DNA of 64,000 bases from G963667855 sp963667855 (GCA_963667855.2 CAXXKI010000019.1:62001-126000); one strand, 5' to 3'; shown: positions 1 through 9,146, counted from the first letter of the stretch. A program made the numbers and translations. Notes: a model not told the origin generated them from the sequence alone.

Positions 1-69
1 CGACCTTACGACTTTCTTTTCTTTGGTTTTTATAGTTTTTGTATTTCCCTTATTCGTTGTCTTGGCCAT
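1..69 (-). CDS. N-terminal fragment of a lysine-rich protein (partial)
   Basis: An open frame runs from an ATG at 69 down to base 1 and leaves the window, so only 23 codons are visible. The start is supported by an AGGG/AAGGA purine stretch just upstream. The visible residues are dominated by Lys, Thr and Asn and are strongly basic, with no hydrophobic segment. It follows two minus-strand genes with a 36-bp gap and is probably the third gene of the same transcript. No function can be assigned from so short a fragment. Confidence 0.5.
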   Translation of the reverse strand, partial: MAKTTNKGNTKTIKTKEKKVVRS

Positions 70-105
70 TTCCTTACCCTCCCATTGCCTGCTAAAAACA
101 CCTAC

Positions 106-381
106 TTATCGCCCGATACCAAAACTACTGAGAACCTTATCCAAAATCTCAATTACGCCAATTATCGTCTCACTGCGGACCATCCCCGCACTAAGCTCCT
201 TTCGAAACTTGATTAAATCCGGATGCTGCCGCAGGCTACTCACGCCCGTTCCCCTTGGAGAGGAACCGAGAACATCAACAATCGCATCACCAGAGCCTGA
301 CTCATCCGAAACGTTTTTATCCTCGTATACGGTTTTCTCCAGATTATCCAAAAACCGGTCCACTATCTTTTGCGCATCCAT
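106..381 (-). CDS. Hypothetical protein, 91 aa
   Basis: A small soluble, mildly acidic protein with no signal peptide or membrane segment and no domain I recognise. The ATG lies 3 bp after the stop of the lipoprotein-like gene upstream, and a GGGG-containing stretch overlapping that gene's end can serve as ribosome-binding site, so the two are almost certainly co-transcribed and translationally coupled. The sequence has two predicted helical stretches: the N-terminal third, rich in Asp, Lys and Val, and the C-terminal end with ILDKVL. The pairing with a secreted or lipid-anchored partner is the only functional clue. Confidence 0.6.
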   Translation of the reverse strand: MDAQKIVDRFLDNLEKTVYEDKNVSDESGSGDAIVDVLGSSPRGTGVSSLRQHPDLIKFRKELSAGMVRSETIIGVIEILDKVLSSFGIGR

Positions 382-384
382 TTG

Positions 385-897
385 CTATTCCCCTTTTCGC
401 TCCAACGGTTTAATTTCACGATTTTCCGGCAATAATTCACTGAGTCCTAATCCAGTAATACCTTCAAGGCTTGTTTTTATCCTGTTTTGCAGTTGATAAT
501 CCCTGGCAGACAATTCCTGCATACCGGCCGCCACATCGGTAAGAAGCCGCAGGTTACCTTCAGTGACCAGGTAGCGTCGCCAGTTGACCTGCCGATCCGC
601 GTCTATACGATCCAGAGCTTTGCAGAATTCGTCTACGTGCTTTTCCCTGCCAGCCGAATCACTCTCGTCCAGGCGACGCATGAACGCGGCAATTACCGCC
701 CGACGGCGGAAGTCGTCGGCCTCCTGCAGGTCGCTTTTGTATTCGGTAATTGCCAACTGCGTTTCAGCGGCTATCGTTTCAATCGCCTTGGCAGCAGCCA
801 GATCAACCCCTCCCCGCCATGAGCACCCGCAGGCAGCCTGCAAACTCACTGCCAACGCCAGCAATGCCCCGATCCAGTAAATCACTCTTCGCTTCAT
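385..897 (-). CDS. Putative lipoprotein with helical domain, 170 aa
   Basis: The start is placed at the ATG at 897 because AAGGAGGG lies about 8 bp upstream. A longer frame reaches 999 but has no such site. The protein begins with basic residues, a hydrophobic stretch (IGALLALAVSLQA) and two Cys in the AACGC context, which resembles a lipoprotein signal. The rest is charged and predicted helical, with many Glu, Arg and Asp residues and a C-terminal ELLPENREIKPLERKG tail. I do not recognise a family. It is the first of three tightly spaced minus-strand genes running toward the window start. Confidence 0.65.
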   Translation of the reverse strand: MKRRVIYWIGALLALAVSLQAACGCSWRGGVDLAAAKAIETIAAETQLAITEYKSDLQEADDFRRRAVIAAFMRRLDESDSAGREKHVDEFCKALDRIDADRQVNWRRYLVTEGNLRLLTDVAAGMQELSARDYQLQNRIKTSLEGITGLGLSELLPENREIKPLERKGE

Positions 898-1211
898 AAC
901 CATCCCTCCTTCAGTTTTCACTCGGACGGCCCTGCGACAGGACCTCCTCCACCCCCTAAACGTGAACCCTGACCACCGTTCGGTTTCCAAAAATATCACG
1001 CAATACTGCGAACCGGTTAAACGCTGTTTTTGGGGTAGAAAAGCCCGTTTTTCGGCTGGCGAATAAGAAAACAGTGGTAGCCCCTCGGCGGATTTTTACA
1101 TCCTGAAACAAATTAGTTGCCTGCCAATCGTTGCCCGGCGAGGTTAGAATGGATCATTACATGAGCGATCGAAGGTTTAATCTTTGATGGTTTTCGTATC
1201 AGCATAATTCC

Positions 1212-2177
1212 ATGAGCAGCGCAACGGGACAGATCGACACCGACGTACTCGCCAGAGAGGAGCAGTGCTGCCCGCATTGCGGCTACGGCATACACGGCCT
1301 TCGCGAAAATCGCTGCCCGGAGTGTGGCCTATCCTTCACCTGGGAAGCGGTCAGGTTAAAAGCCATGCAAACCAGGGCGAAGCTGTTCGAGCATTTCTGG
1401 TTTACCGATCCGGTATGGTCTATGGTCCGCACCTTTCGCCTGGCTGTTTTCCATCCCGGCAGGTTCTGGTCGTTATACGATCCCAACGATCCGCCGGTAA
1501 TTATCTCCCTGCTGTTTCTTGCCGCCCTGCAAGTCTTGTTTTTCCTTAAGGGTTGGGAGTTTGTCGCCTTCTGGGTTGATCCGCTGATGAACTGGCTGGG
1601 TACGATTTTTTTAAACCCAAACGGACGCCCGGCCAGCTTCATCTATACCTCAAGAATCCCCCCGAATACAATAGTGGAAACATGCGCTTGGTATATCGCC
1701 ACCTTCTTAGCTCTGCTGATCTTCCTGCAGGATAAAGGTGGATTCCTTAACCGGTGCCGACAGACTCTACGGGTTTACGCCCATGTAACCCTGGTTGCCT
1801 GCCTGGCAACGGGAAGCTGGTGCCTCCTGGAAGCGGCCGTCGACTGCTACTATTTCGTTTCCCCCATCCAAGCCGTCCCGGTAGAAAACGACCTATCCCA
1901 GGTAACACCACCGGATAGGGTCGGCCCGGCAGAAAATCCACCACCTTTCAGGTTGGGCCGAGGACGACCGGTTCGCCGGATCGCCAGTGTTCCACAATGG
2001 ATTTACCCATTACTGGGTAAAGTGGTATTCGCTGTAGCCCTGGCCAGCATATGGATTCTAATCTGGGCGGGCTACCGCTATTATTTCCGCATGTCGCACG
2101 GATGGGCCATAGCCACGGTCTCCATGTTCACCGGCTGGATAGCCACCCGCGTACTCTTTGATGTAATCCTGGTTTAG
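1212..2177 (+). CDS. Zinc-ribbon polytopic membrane protein, 321 aa
   Basis: The N-terminus (residues 19-38) has two CxxC pairs, CPHCGY and CPECG, linked by the motif GLRENR: a short zinc ribbon. The remainder is an integral membrane domain with about five hydrophobic segments, including LLFLAALQVLFFL, TFLALLIFL and VVFAVALASIWILIW, which resembles Yip1-type membrane proteins. Proteins built this way are frequent in planctomycetes, but their role is unknown to me. A second protein in the window (9517-9999) carries the same ribbon signature. No clear ribosome-binding site precedes the ATG, so the start is less certain than the frame. Confidence 0.75.
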   Translation: MSSATGQIDTDVLAREEQCCPHCGYGIHGLRENRCPECGLSFTWEAVRLKAMQTRAKLFEHFWFTDPVWSMVRTFRLAVFHPGRFWSLYDPNDPPVIISLLFLAALQVLFFLKGWEFVAFWVDPLMNWLGTIFLNPNGRPASFIYTSRIPPNTIVETCAWYIATFLALLIFLQDKGGFLNRCRQTLRVYAHVTLVACLATGSWCLLEAAVDCYYFVSPIQAVPVENDLSQVTPPDRVGPAENPPPFRLGRGRPVRRIASVPQWIYPLLGKVVFAVALASIWILIWAGYRYYFRMSHGWAIATVSMFTGWIATRVLFDVILV

Positions 2178-2219
2178 TTTATACCATGTTCCCGCATAAC
2201 CATTTCGACCAGCCCATGA

Positions 2220-3096
2220 AAAAGGGGACATCACTGATTTTCACTCTCTGATGATTCACATGTTTTTCGCGGACGCCCTGGACCTCGTAAGGTAAAGCCC
2301 AAACTCAAGCGTCTTGCCGTTCGTATCATCCAATCGTGATCCCCTAACGGTCGACCTCGGTTTACGCTGGTACGCAGTTGCTCAAGTTCGTTATCTCCTA
2401 AAACCTTGTTCACAAGCGCTATCCAGTTGCGAGGTTTTTCCACCGGCCAGTCTGACAATATAAACGGTTTGCTTCCCTTCCGTCCGTCAGCATGCAATCC
2501 ACACCACCGCCACATTCGAGCATCAGCTACCAATCCGGCTCGAACTGCGTTAGCTTCGACGTAGCGACAAACCGTCAGAAAATGAGAATCATCTTGCACT
2601 GGAAAGCTCTTAAATCGACCTTGGTAAAGATGGCCACCCCCGCGAGTATGGTAGTGTTCATGATGTCGCCGCACGTGAGTTACTCCGACCCAGCCCATGA
2701 ATCTCCCAAGAGCTTCGTCGGTTCGCGGTTTAACAACCAGATGCCAATGGTTTCCCATTAGGCAATAGGTCAGCAGATTAACCGGGTAGCGATCCAATCC
2801 TTCCGCGAGAACCTTTTCAAAGGCGGCATAATCCTCTGCCTTGTGAAATAACCGCATTCGGCCGTTACCTCGATTTATAACATGGTAAACAAGACCCGCC
2901 TCTATTGCACGCGATGTTCTTGGCATGACATCAACTAACCCAAAGCATAGATTTATGTCAAGGATATTAGTAATGCCTCTATTATAACTTCGTTTTCCCC
3001 TATCTTTTTTGATCTATTTTACCTTTACGTGTTTTGGCTATAACAAATTAGGAGGTTAATAGAGCTTTTATAATAATATCAGTGATGTCCCCTTTT
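2220..3096. mobile_element. RAYT unit bounded by perfect 19-bp inverted repeat
   Basis: The repeat AAAAGGGGACATCACTGAT at 2220-2238 recurs exactly in inverted orientation at 3078-3096. The only gene between the arms is a REP-associated tyrosine transposase, and its stop codon lies inside the left arm. About 150 bp of AT-rich DNA separates the start of the gene from the right arm. The arrangement suggests a mobile or formerly mobile unit whose ends are recognised by the encoded enzyme. No direct target duplication was identified outside the arms. Confidence 0.6.
2231..2926 (-). CDS. REP-associated tyrosine transposase (RAYT, Y1_Tnp family)
   Basis: The sequence has the hallmarks of an HUH/Y1 transposase of the RAYT type: a start MPRTSRAIEAG followed by YHVINRGNGR, the metal-binding HUH motif in YCLMGNHWHL near residue 60, then YQGRFKSFPV and the helix YVEANAVRAGLV that holds the catalytic Tyr. 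At 231 aa the length is usual for the group. RAYTs nick single-stranded DNA at palindromic repeats and are thought to spread REP or REPIN elements rather than to mobilise themselves. The gene sits alone between perfect 19-bp inverted repeats, and the last codons (after the GRPRKT stretch) run into one arm. All core motifs look intact. Confidence 0.88.
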   Translation of the reverse strand: MPRTSRAIEAGLVYHVINRGNGRMRLFHKAEDYAAFEKVLAEGLDRYPVNLLTYCLMGNHWHLVVKPRTDEALGRFMGWVGVTHVRRHHEHYHTRGGGHLYQGRFKSFPVQDDSHFLTVCRYVEANAVRAGLVADARMWRWCGLHADGRKGSKPFILSDWPVEKPRNWIALVNKVLGDNELEQLRTSVNRGRPLGDHDWMIRTARRLSLGFTLRGPGRPRKTCESSESENQ

Positions 3097-3346
3097 AGCC
3101 CGGCGGATGAACTAGACTTAAATGGGACGAGAAGCAGTAATACAAGCTGCGCTCTAACAGAAAGAACTTGTTTATTATTTCAACTGTCACCTTACAAATT
3201 CGACCAGCACGGATGATTCCCCTCGTCGCCAACCCTCTTCCCGCCCTACCAGTATTGCTACAGCCCTCCTGCGAATCTGATCTGCCACGGTTAACGTTCA
3301 AAAACAAAACCACACAGGCCGATAATAACTGGTAAGGAGAGTTGTT
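2927..3346. other. Non-coding stretch between RAYT and glycosyltransferase
   Basis: This 420-bp stretch contains the AT-rich upstream side of the RAYT gene, the right arm of its inverted repeat (3078-3096) and the leader of the glycosyltransferase gene. I see no convincing open frame or RNA gene in it. The segment near 3334-3339 (AAGGAG) is the ribosome-binding site that fixes the TTG start at 3347. Confidence 0.5.
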
Positions 3347-5545
3347 TTGCAGACAGCAGACCAAAAATCAATGCAGGAACTGTGCTCGTTATACAGCAGC
3401 GGTCGACCATACGCGTTTTTACAGCATACCCAGCCCGTTCTGGAAAGTAATCCCCGCGCGCCGGAGTTGGCCGCCATGTCCCTCCGGGCACTGGTCGAAT
3501 TCGGCTACGGGGAACCCGCTCGGGAACTACTCCGCCTCCGACAGGACTTGCGCGAACTCACCGCCGGAAACGACCAGTTGCATAAGGCGATAAACCGACT
3601 TCCCGACGGGCAGGTTTCCTGGGACGATCTCCACAATGTTTTTAAAACCAATGTGGAAACACTCCTCGCCTCTCGTCCGCACCTGTCTCCCATGGTCGAA
3701 GAGGGATATAAACGACTGTCCAACGTTCAACTGTATCGCAGCCGGCAGGGGCACTACCATATTTCCAAACCCCAACCGCGATCACTGCGCAAATGGCTAT
3801 CCAATCCGAGCACATCAGAGGATGACAAGAGTACGGTAATACCAGAACACGGTAAAATCCCCCCACCGGCCATCATCGGCTTGCGAACCGGTAAACTCAT
3901 CGACCTGGTATACGAACGCACCAAAGATCTGTTTTTACAGTACAGCCATCCGTTGTACATGTTCGAACAGGATCCGGTAATGTTCGCCGCCTGGCTGCAC
4001 ATGGCCGACCACCGAAAACTGCTCGCCGACGAGCGGGTTTTTCTATTCATCGGAGCCAACGGACTCGTCCGTTTCCAGGAAATACTCAAAACTCACGACC
4101 ACCTTGTATTTCCAAATTTCTTCCTGACCCTGGGAGCCGACCCGGATTTCGCCGGTGAGGTGAAAAAGATTTCCGAAAAAGAATGCGACCGCCGGACACA
4201 TGAATGGAATGATCTTGTCGCTAAACTGAAGCAGCGGTACGCTGATAGGGATATCAATTACTGGAGGGAACGCTGGAAACAACCCGCATGCGTGATGGCC
4301 GTAACCTCGCGGTATACGACAACGCTGCAGTTCGCCGCCCGCGACGCCATGACCGCCCTGGAAAACCTCGGATACAAGACCTTTACGGCCGTAGAACAGA
4401 TGGACCATCATCAGCTCAGCGATATCAGCATCGCCCGGATAATTCTGGAAAACGATCCAGCAATGCTGTTCTTCTTCGACCACCTCCGCTACGAGTGCGA
4501 GCATTCTCCCAAAAACATTCCGTTTTTAACCTGGGTACAGGACCCGCTTCCCAATATTCTCTGCCGACAGGCCGGTGATTCGATCGGTGAACTTGATTTC
4601 GTCTGCGGGAACCTGCGACATCGATGCGTAACGGAATACGGATACCCGGCCGACCGGTTTGTGCAGTTGGATATTCCCGTTTCAACGGCTCATTTTCACG
4701 ACGCCAAACTTAGCGAAGAAAACCTTGCCAAATACCAATGCGACGTCTCCTTCGTCAGCAACTCATCCAAGCCGCTGAACGAGATATTCAAGTCCAAGCT
4801 GAAAGATTTCCCAACCGCAGCCCTGCCACTGCTCGAGGCGATCTACGCCCGGATTCGGGAAATGCTGGCCAATAATGAATTCCCCATCGACTACACCGCC
4901 GCCGAAACCAAAAAACTGGTCGACGCGTTCGGTGCAAAACTCGACAAGGAACAGCTTGAATTCGTCACTATGCATTTTTCCTACCGGCTGCTCGACTGGG
5001 GCCGGAGACAGCAGACTCTCGAATGGGTCGGCGAGTGGGCCAGACGCACCGGACGCACCTTCAGAATCTACGGACGCGGCTGGGAAAACCATCCCACACT
5101 TTCCCAATTCGCCATGGGGGTAATCGAACATGGCGAACCCTTACGCCGTGCCTGCCTGGCCTCCCGCATCTGCCTGCAGTTGATTCCATCAGGCTTTAGA
5201 CATCAGCGATCCTACGAGATTCTGGCCAGTGGCTCGCTTCCGCTTACCCGCTACTGCAATAACGATTACGGCGCGTTGCCCATGGAGGAGTTCGTGGAAA
5301 AACGCGATGCCGGCCTTAACCCGCCGGGAGAAAAGCTGTTTTCCCGACTCGAAAGAATCACCTTCCGTACGCCGGAAGAATTCGAGGCACTGGCCGAACG
5401 GTTCCTCGCTGATGACGACTATCGCGAAGAAGTCCGCCAGGATCTGCGCCGCACGGTACTGGAAAACTGCACATACGATTCACACATGCGCAAGGTAATG
5501 GAAGCGTTCAAAGCCAGACTCAACGGATTCATGGCAGGCCCCTAA
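3347..5545 (+). CDS. CgeB-like glycosyltransferase, 732 aa
   Basis: The C-terminal third (about residues 570-725) looks like the CgeB/Glyco_trans_1_2 family: IYGRGWENHP, then IPSGFRHQRSYEILASGSLP and PEEFEALAERFLADDDYRE, the nucleotide-sugar binding half of a GT-B fold. The N-terminal 300 residues carry no domain I know; residues 320-460 may form the acceptor-binding half. It is cytosolic, with no signal peptide. The start is a TTG at 3347, chosen because AAGGAG lies 7 bp upstream; the next ATG at 3371 has no such site. Proteins of this family decorate cell-surface or flagellar polymers, but the substrate cannot be told here. It is a single gene with no glycan-synthesis neighbours. Confidence 0.72.
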   Translation: MQTADQKSMQELCSLYSSGRPYAFLQHTQPVLESNPRAPELAAMSLRALVEFGYGEPARELLRLRQDLRELTAGNDQLHKAINRLPDGQVSWDDLHNVFKTNVETLLASRPHLSPMVEEGYKRLSNVQLYRSRQGHYHISKPQPRSLRKWLSNPSTSEDDKSTVIPEHGKIPPPAIIGLRTGKLIDLVYERTKDLFLQYSHPLYMFEQDPVMFAAWLHMADHRKLLADERVFLFIGANGLVRFQEILKTHDHLVFPNFFLTLGADPDFAGEVKKISEKECDRRTHEWNDLVAKLKQRYADRDINYWRERWKQPACVMAVTSRYTTTLQFAARDAMTALENLGYKTFTAVEQMDHHQLSDISIARIILENDPAMLFFFDHLRYECEHSPKNIPFLTWVQDPLPNILCRQAGDSIGELDFVCGNLRHRCVTEYGYPADRFVQLDIPVSTAHFHDAKLSEENLAKYQCDVSFVSNSSKPLNEIFKSKLKDFPTAALPLLEAIYARIREMLANNEFPIDYTAAETKKLVDAFGAKLDKEQLEFVTMHFSYRLLDWGRRQQTLEWVGEWARRTGRTFRIYGRGWENHPTLSQFAMGVIEHGEPLRRACLASRICLQLIPSGFRHQRSYEILASGSLPLTRYCNNDYGALPMEEFVEKRDAGLNPPGEKLFSRLERITFRTPEEFEALAERFLADDDYREEVRQDLRRTVLENCTYDSHMRKVMEAFKARLNGFMAGP

Positions 5546-5888
5546 TAACCCCATTAACGATTAGCGTACCAGCGATTCGCCTTGGGGGGCAGATATCCTG
5601 TCAGCCTGGTCGTTCATATACATCAACTGCCAACAGCCCCGATACACCCAATCCGTAAGCGCTCAAATAACGCCACACTCGCACATCAAGCCCCGTAAAC
5701 CAACTTGGTATATTTCCGTATGCACTCCATATTTTCACCCTCATTGAACAGAGCATGGTTTTCAGCCATGCCAGAACGATTGCCGCGCATTATTTGCGCG
5801 TTCGTATTCACGAATTGTATAATCACCACAGATGCTCTCAACTGCGAAGTGAGCAACGTTAATTATCGGTATTTGTGGAGCCTGCCAG
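5546..5888. other. Intergenic region upstream of the HDOD gene
   Basis: 343 bp without a credible gene. The only structure I can support is a promoter-like pair at 5794-5823 reading toward the HDOD gene. No terminator hairpin was found behind the glycosyltransferase gene. Confidence 0.4.
5794..5823 (+). promoter_or_regulatory. Candidate sigma-70 promoter of the HDOD gene
   Basis: TTGCGC at 5794-5799 and a perfect TATAAT at 5818-5823 are separated by 18 bp, placing a start site about 60 bp before the ATG at 5889. Confidence 0.45.
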
Positions 5889-6746
5889 ATGAAACGCGCC
5901 AAACTGGAAAAGCTGCTGGACTCAGCCGGCGATCTGCCTACCCTGCCCGCTGTAGCCCAGAACGTACTGGAAGCGATTAATAATGAAAAAACCAATGCGC
6001 AACTTCTTTCCGGCGTTATTGAGGTCGACCCGGTCATAGCCGCCCGCGTCGTGCAACTGGCCAATTCATCTTATTATCGGATGCCGGGCACCGACGAAGT
6101 GGCCGACATACACCGCGCAATCGTGGTCCTGGGATTCATCAACATCCGCAACATCGTGGTCGCCACCTGCATGCGAAGCATGTATTCCCCCGAGTTCAAG
6201 GCCCACCATTTCACCGCCAGCGATCTATGGGAACACAGCGTGATGGCCGCGGTCATCAGCAGAGCCATCGCCGAAAAGGTCGTCCCCGACCAGGCCGACG
6301 AGGCCTTCATGGCCGGTATGATTCACGACATAGGTATGATCGTGGAGTGGAACCTTTTCCCAAAACTCTTCCCGCAGGTACTGAACCGCTACCAGGGTAC
6401 AGGGCTGGATTTCCGCAAAGCGGAACATGACACCCTGGGCTTTGACCATTGCGACGCGGGCGTAATCGTACTCCGTAAATGGCAGATTCCCAAGGCGATC
6501 CGCGACGTCGCCGCCCAGCATCACGAAATAAAAGCGCGCAAGGAAAAAAACATTCTCCCTAAGATCGTCCACGTGGCCGAAAAAATCTGCTGCGCCCGCG
6601 GTGACGGTTTCTTCGATTTCATCAAGGATGACAAGGATATCCAGGAAACCCTGGAAGAGCTGAATCTGAACCAGCAATCATACGAAGAGATAATGACCAG
6701 ACTCGACGAAGAACTAGAAAAAGCCAGAGACCTGCTTGCTCTATAA
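5889..6746 (+). CDS. HDOD domain regulatory protein, 285 aa
   Basis: Residues about 10-215 form an HDOD domain: GDLPTLPAVAQNVLEAI, the region of IEVDPVIAARVVQLANS, and the HD-like signature MIHDIGMI near residue 145. HDOD proteins are catalytically inactive or divergent relatives of HD phosphohydrolases that act in signalling and stress responses. The C-terminal 60 residues are charged and helical. There are no membrane segments. It is a single-gene transcript with its own promoter-like sequence and a strong hairpin starting 8 bp after the stop. The ATG at 5889 follows a TGTGGAG purine stretch. Confidence 0.85.
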   Translation: MKRAKLEKLLDSAGDLPTLPAVAQNVLEAINNEKTNAQLLSGVIEVDPVIAARVVQLANSSYYRMPGTDEVADIHRAIVVLGFINIRNIVVATCMRSMYSPEFKAHHFTASDLWEHSVMAAVISRAIAEKVVPDQADEAFMAGMIHDIGMIVEWNLFPKLFPQVLNRYQGTGLDFRKAEHDTLGFDHCDAGVIVLRKWQIPKAIRDVAAQHHEIKARKEKNILPKIVHVAEKICCARGDGFFDFIKDDKDIQETLEELNLNQQSYEEIMTRLDEELEKARDLLAL

Positions 6747-6753
6747 CTGAAAA

Positions 6754-6822
6754 CCGGGACAGGTTCGGTTATATCATTAAACTAGATTTGTTTGATTAAA
6801 TAGCATAACCGAACCTGTCCCG
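6754..6822. repeat. REP-like hairpin repeat, copy 1 (likely terminator)
   Basis: Arms at 6755-6772 and 6805-6822 are an exact 18-bp inverted repeat with the core GGGACAGGTTCGGTTAT. The loop is 32 nt and ends in TTTGATTAAATAGC. A second copy with the same arms and the same loop length lies at 10316-10395. It starts 8 bp behind the HDOD stop codon and may end that transcript. Confidence 0.75.
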
Positions 6823-7037
6823 TTCCGCCTGAAGACCTTCGCATGCAGGGACTGATTCGATTTGACCGCCAGGAGAAGTAATCCGTTTTCATAATCGGTA
6901 ACTATTAAGCGCACCGAAACTGGTTCGATTTTGATAATCAGTTAATCCGCCGGAGGCGGAAGATATGGTAGCCGCTGGTGAAATCCGCTGGAAGCGGATG
7001 TAACCGGCGGTCGGATGGAATTCGAATTCCACTGAGT

Positions 7038-7082
7038 CCGTCCGGTCCGCTCCGTCCGCCAAAGGCGGAGCGGACCGGACGG
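7038..7082. repeat. Long GC-rich hairpin inside IS200-like copy A
   Basis: Arms at 7038-7054 and 7066-7082 are a perfect 17-bp inverted repeat of CCGTCCGGTCCGCTCCG. The matching place in copy B (around 19151-19181) also holds a GC-rich hairpin, but with different arm sequence. Confidence 0.6.
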
Positions 7083-7152
7083 CCGACATAACAACAAGCC
7101 AATATCCCTCGAAACCAACGAGGGGAATAAACACAATATCCCATCAGAATCC

Positions 7153-7158
7153 GAATTA
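7153..7158. repeat. Target-site duplication GAATTA, left
   Basis: GAATTA directly precedes the IS5-family element and recurs at 8653-8658 directly after it. The uninterrupted homologous site in copy B (around 19079-19084 on the opposite strand) has it once. Confidence 0.7.
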
Positions 7159-8652
7159 GTCGTCCCTGAAAAACTCAAAAAACACAATAAATAAAGGCTG
7201 TTTTTTGATTTTGCGATGGTAAAATTTGCAGAGTAATGGACGTTCTATCTCCAAAACCTTGCAATTTCGGGACGCTTTTATGAAACCCCAATCCCATCGA
7301 CGAGACGAATTCGAGCTATTTCAAGCTCATTTTGACCAGCTTCTTAACCCTGAGCATGAGTTGATACAGTTGGCGGGCAAGATCGATTGGTCTCGGTTTG
7401 ATGCCGCGTTTGGCGAATGTTTTCACGAAAAACTGGGAGCTCCGGCCAAGCCGACCAGGCTTATGGTTGGCTTGAATTACCTCAAATACGCCTACAATGA
7501 GTCGGACGAGTTGCTCGTAGCCCGCTGGGTAGAGAATCCGTATTGGCAGTACTTCTGCGGTTACACTCACATGCAACACAAATTCCCTATCCACCCGACA
7601 AGTATGACCAAATGGCGTAACCGGATTGGCGATAAACGGCTTGAAGATCTGATCAAGGAAACAATTCGGGTGGCCCTCGAAGGAAAGCACTTGACGAAAA
7701 AGGATCTTGAGTGTGTCAACGTTGATACAACTGTCCAAGAGAAAAACGTGACTTTCCCCACCGATTCCAAGCTGTTGTTAAAAGCTATCTGCAAACTTGC
7801 TGAAGCGGCCAAGGCGCGTGGTATCAAATTGCGTCAGTCGTATATTCGAGTAGGCAAGTCGGCATCACTGAAGGCATCTCGCTATGCTCATGCCAAGCAG
7901 TTCAAACGTATGAGGCGCAAGATCCGCAAGCTCGGCACATACGTCGGCCGATTGATACGTGATATTGGTCGTAAATTTCCCAACCCGGATGATGAGTTGT
8001 CTGACCTATTGAAAGTTGCGGATCAAATTCGTAATCAGCAACCAAAGGACAAGAATAAGATTTACAGCCTGCACGAGCCTGAAGTTAAGTGCATCAGCAA
8101 AGGTAAAGCTCGCACTCGATACGAGTTTGGGCAGAAGATCTCCGTAACAACCACCAATGGTGGTAATTGGATAGTCGGGTGTAAACTGATGGAAGGTAAT
8201 CCATACGACGGGCACACCTTGGACGCCGCCATTTCTGATGTCGAGGAGATTACAGGTGTTTCGGTGAGCAAGGCCTACGTTGATAAGGGATATCAAGGAC
8301 ATGATTATACCGGCGATGCCGAAGTACACATCGCGGGAAAAGGCAAGAAGGACGTTTCACGTCGAGAGCGCAAGCGGAGAAAACGCCGAGCGGCGGTGGA
8401 ACCCAAGATCGGACACCTGAAAAGTGATCATCGTATGGGCCGGTGCTTCCTGGCCGGTTTAACCGGCGACGCGATCAACGCCGTGCTTGCTGGAGCCGGA
8501 TCGAACTTGAGAAAACTACTCGGCTTACTCCGTCAGAAAGCAAGGCGATCATTTTTTGCCGTTATTTCATGGCTAAGATTCCTGGTCTTCGAAGTTCAAA
8601 AAAATCGAGCCGTTTATCCTGCTGCCGGATAGTCGCCTTTTTCAGGGCCGAC
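7159..8652 (+). mobile_element. Complete IS5-family insertion sequence, 1494 bp
   Basis: Ends are 15-bp terminal inverted repeats with one mismatch: GTCGTCCCTGAAAAA at the left, and GTCGGCCCTGAAAAA when the right end is read in reverse complement. The boundaries are confirmed by comparison with copy B of the disrupted host element, which shows an empty site, and by GAATTA duplicated on both sides. One full-length transposase gene fills the element, so it may still be active. Confidence 0.85.
7280..8632 (+). CDS. IS5-family DDE transposase, 450 aa
   Basis: The catalytic triad of an IS5-type DDE transposase is visible: the first Asp in NVDTTVQEKNV near residue 150, the second in AYVDKGYQGHD near residue 336, and the Glu in AAVEPKIGHLKSDHRMGR near residue 377. 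The region after the Glu (GDAINAVLAGAGSNLRKLL) is also typical. I place the start at the ATG at 7280; a TTG at 7226 is in frame but adds residues unlike the family. The reading frame is intact and ends 20 bp before the right inverted repeat. The element sits inside another mobile element and interrupts no host gene. Confidence 0.9.
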   Translation: MKPQSHRRDEFELFQAHFDQLLNPEHELIQLAGKIDWSRFDAAFGECFHEKLGAPAKPTRLMVGLNYLKYAYNESDELLVARWVENPYWQYFCGYTHMQHKFPIHPTSMTKWRNRIGDKRLEDLIKETIRVALEGKHLTKKDLECVNVDTTVQEKNVTFPTDSKLLLKAICKLAEAAKARGIKLRQSYIRVGKSASLKASRYAHAKQFKRMRRKIRKLGTYVGRLIRDIGRKFPNPDDELSDLLKVADQIRNQQPKDKNKIYSLHEPEVKCISKGKARTRYEFGQKISVTTTNGGNWIVGCKLMEGNPYDGHTLDAAISDVEEITGVSVSKAYVDKGYQGHDYTGDAEVHIAGKGKKDVSRRERKRRKRRAAVEPKIGHLKSDHRMGRCFLAGLTGDAINAVLAGAGSNLRKLLGLLRQKARRSFFAVISWLRFLVFEVQKNRAVYPAAG

Positions 8653-8658
8653 GAATTA
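8653..8658. repeat. Target-site duplication GAATTA, right
   Basis: Second copy of GAATTA flanking the IS5-family element; see 7153-7158. Confidence 0.7.
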
Positions 8659-8696
8659 AAACCCACCTTGGCTATAAACCTAACCTCGCAATTCCA

Positions 8697-9146
8697 TCAA
8701 CGACAAAGAACTGCAGGACACTCGATACCGTGCCGCATCAGCAACTTTCTCAGTTCATCTTCAAATGAGTATTTCGCATGATGCTCCTGTTGATTTTCAA
8801 TATATCTCCGAACTATCTCAATATTCGACCTGCTCACCGTAAAAGCACTATACCCCTGTTGCCAGCAGAAATTCCGCTTATCAGAAAACTTCTCATGAAT
8901 CCATTTGGAGGAACCGGCTTTTATCTTTCGCGAGAAGTCCGACAAGCTAATAGAAGCCGGTACACCGGCCAACATGTGAATATGATCGGGCATACCACCA
9001 ACTATAATTCCTTTACCACCAAGTTTTCCTGTTGTTCCGCCAATATACTTATAAAGTTGATCGCGAATCGGAGGTATAATTTACTCCGCTCTGTTCTTTG
9101 TGGAAAAAACTATATGATATTGTAGAGATGTGTACGATTCAGCCAT
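8697..9146 (-). pseudogene. IS200-like Y1 transposase, interrupted by TAA at codon 22 (copy A)
   Basis: From the ATG at 9146 the frame reads a normal IS200-type N-terminus ending YHIVFSTKNRAE, then TAA at 9083-9081, then continues in the same frame to the natural stop at 8697. The second part has the HUH motif in GMPDHIHML, the KAGSSKWIHEKF stretch and the helix QQGYSAFTVSRSNIEIVRRY. The full span of 150 codons including both stops equals that of copy B, which has the same TAA at the same codon. The downstream part could start at the ATG at 8993, but would lack the first beta strand. I treat it as inactive unless the stop is bypassed. Confidence 0.75.
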
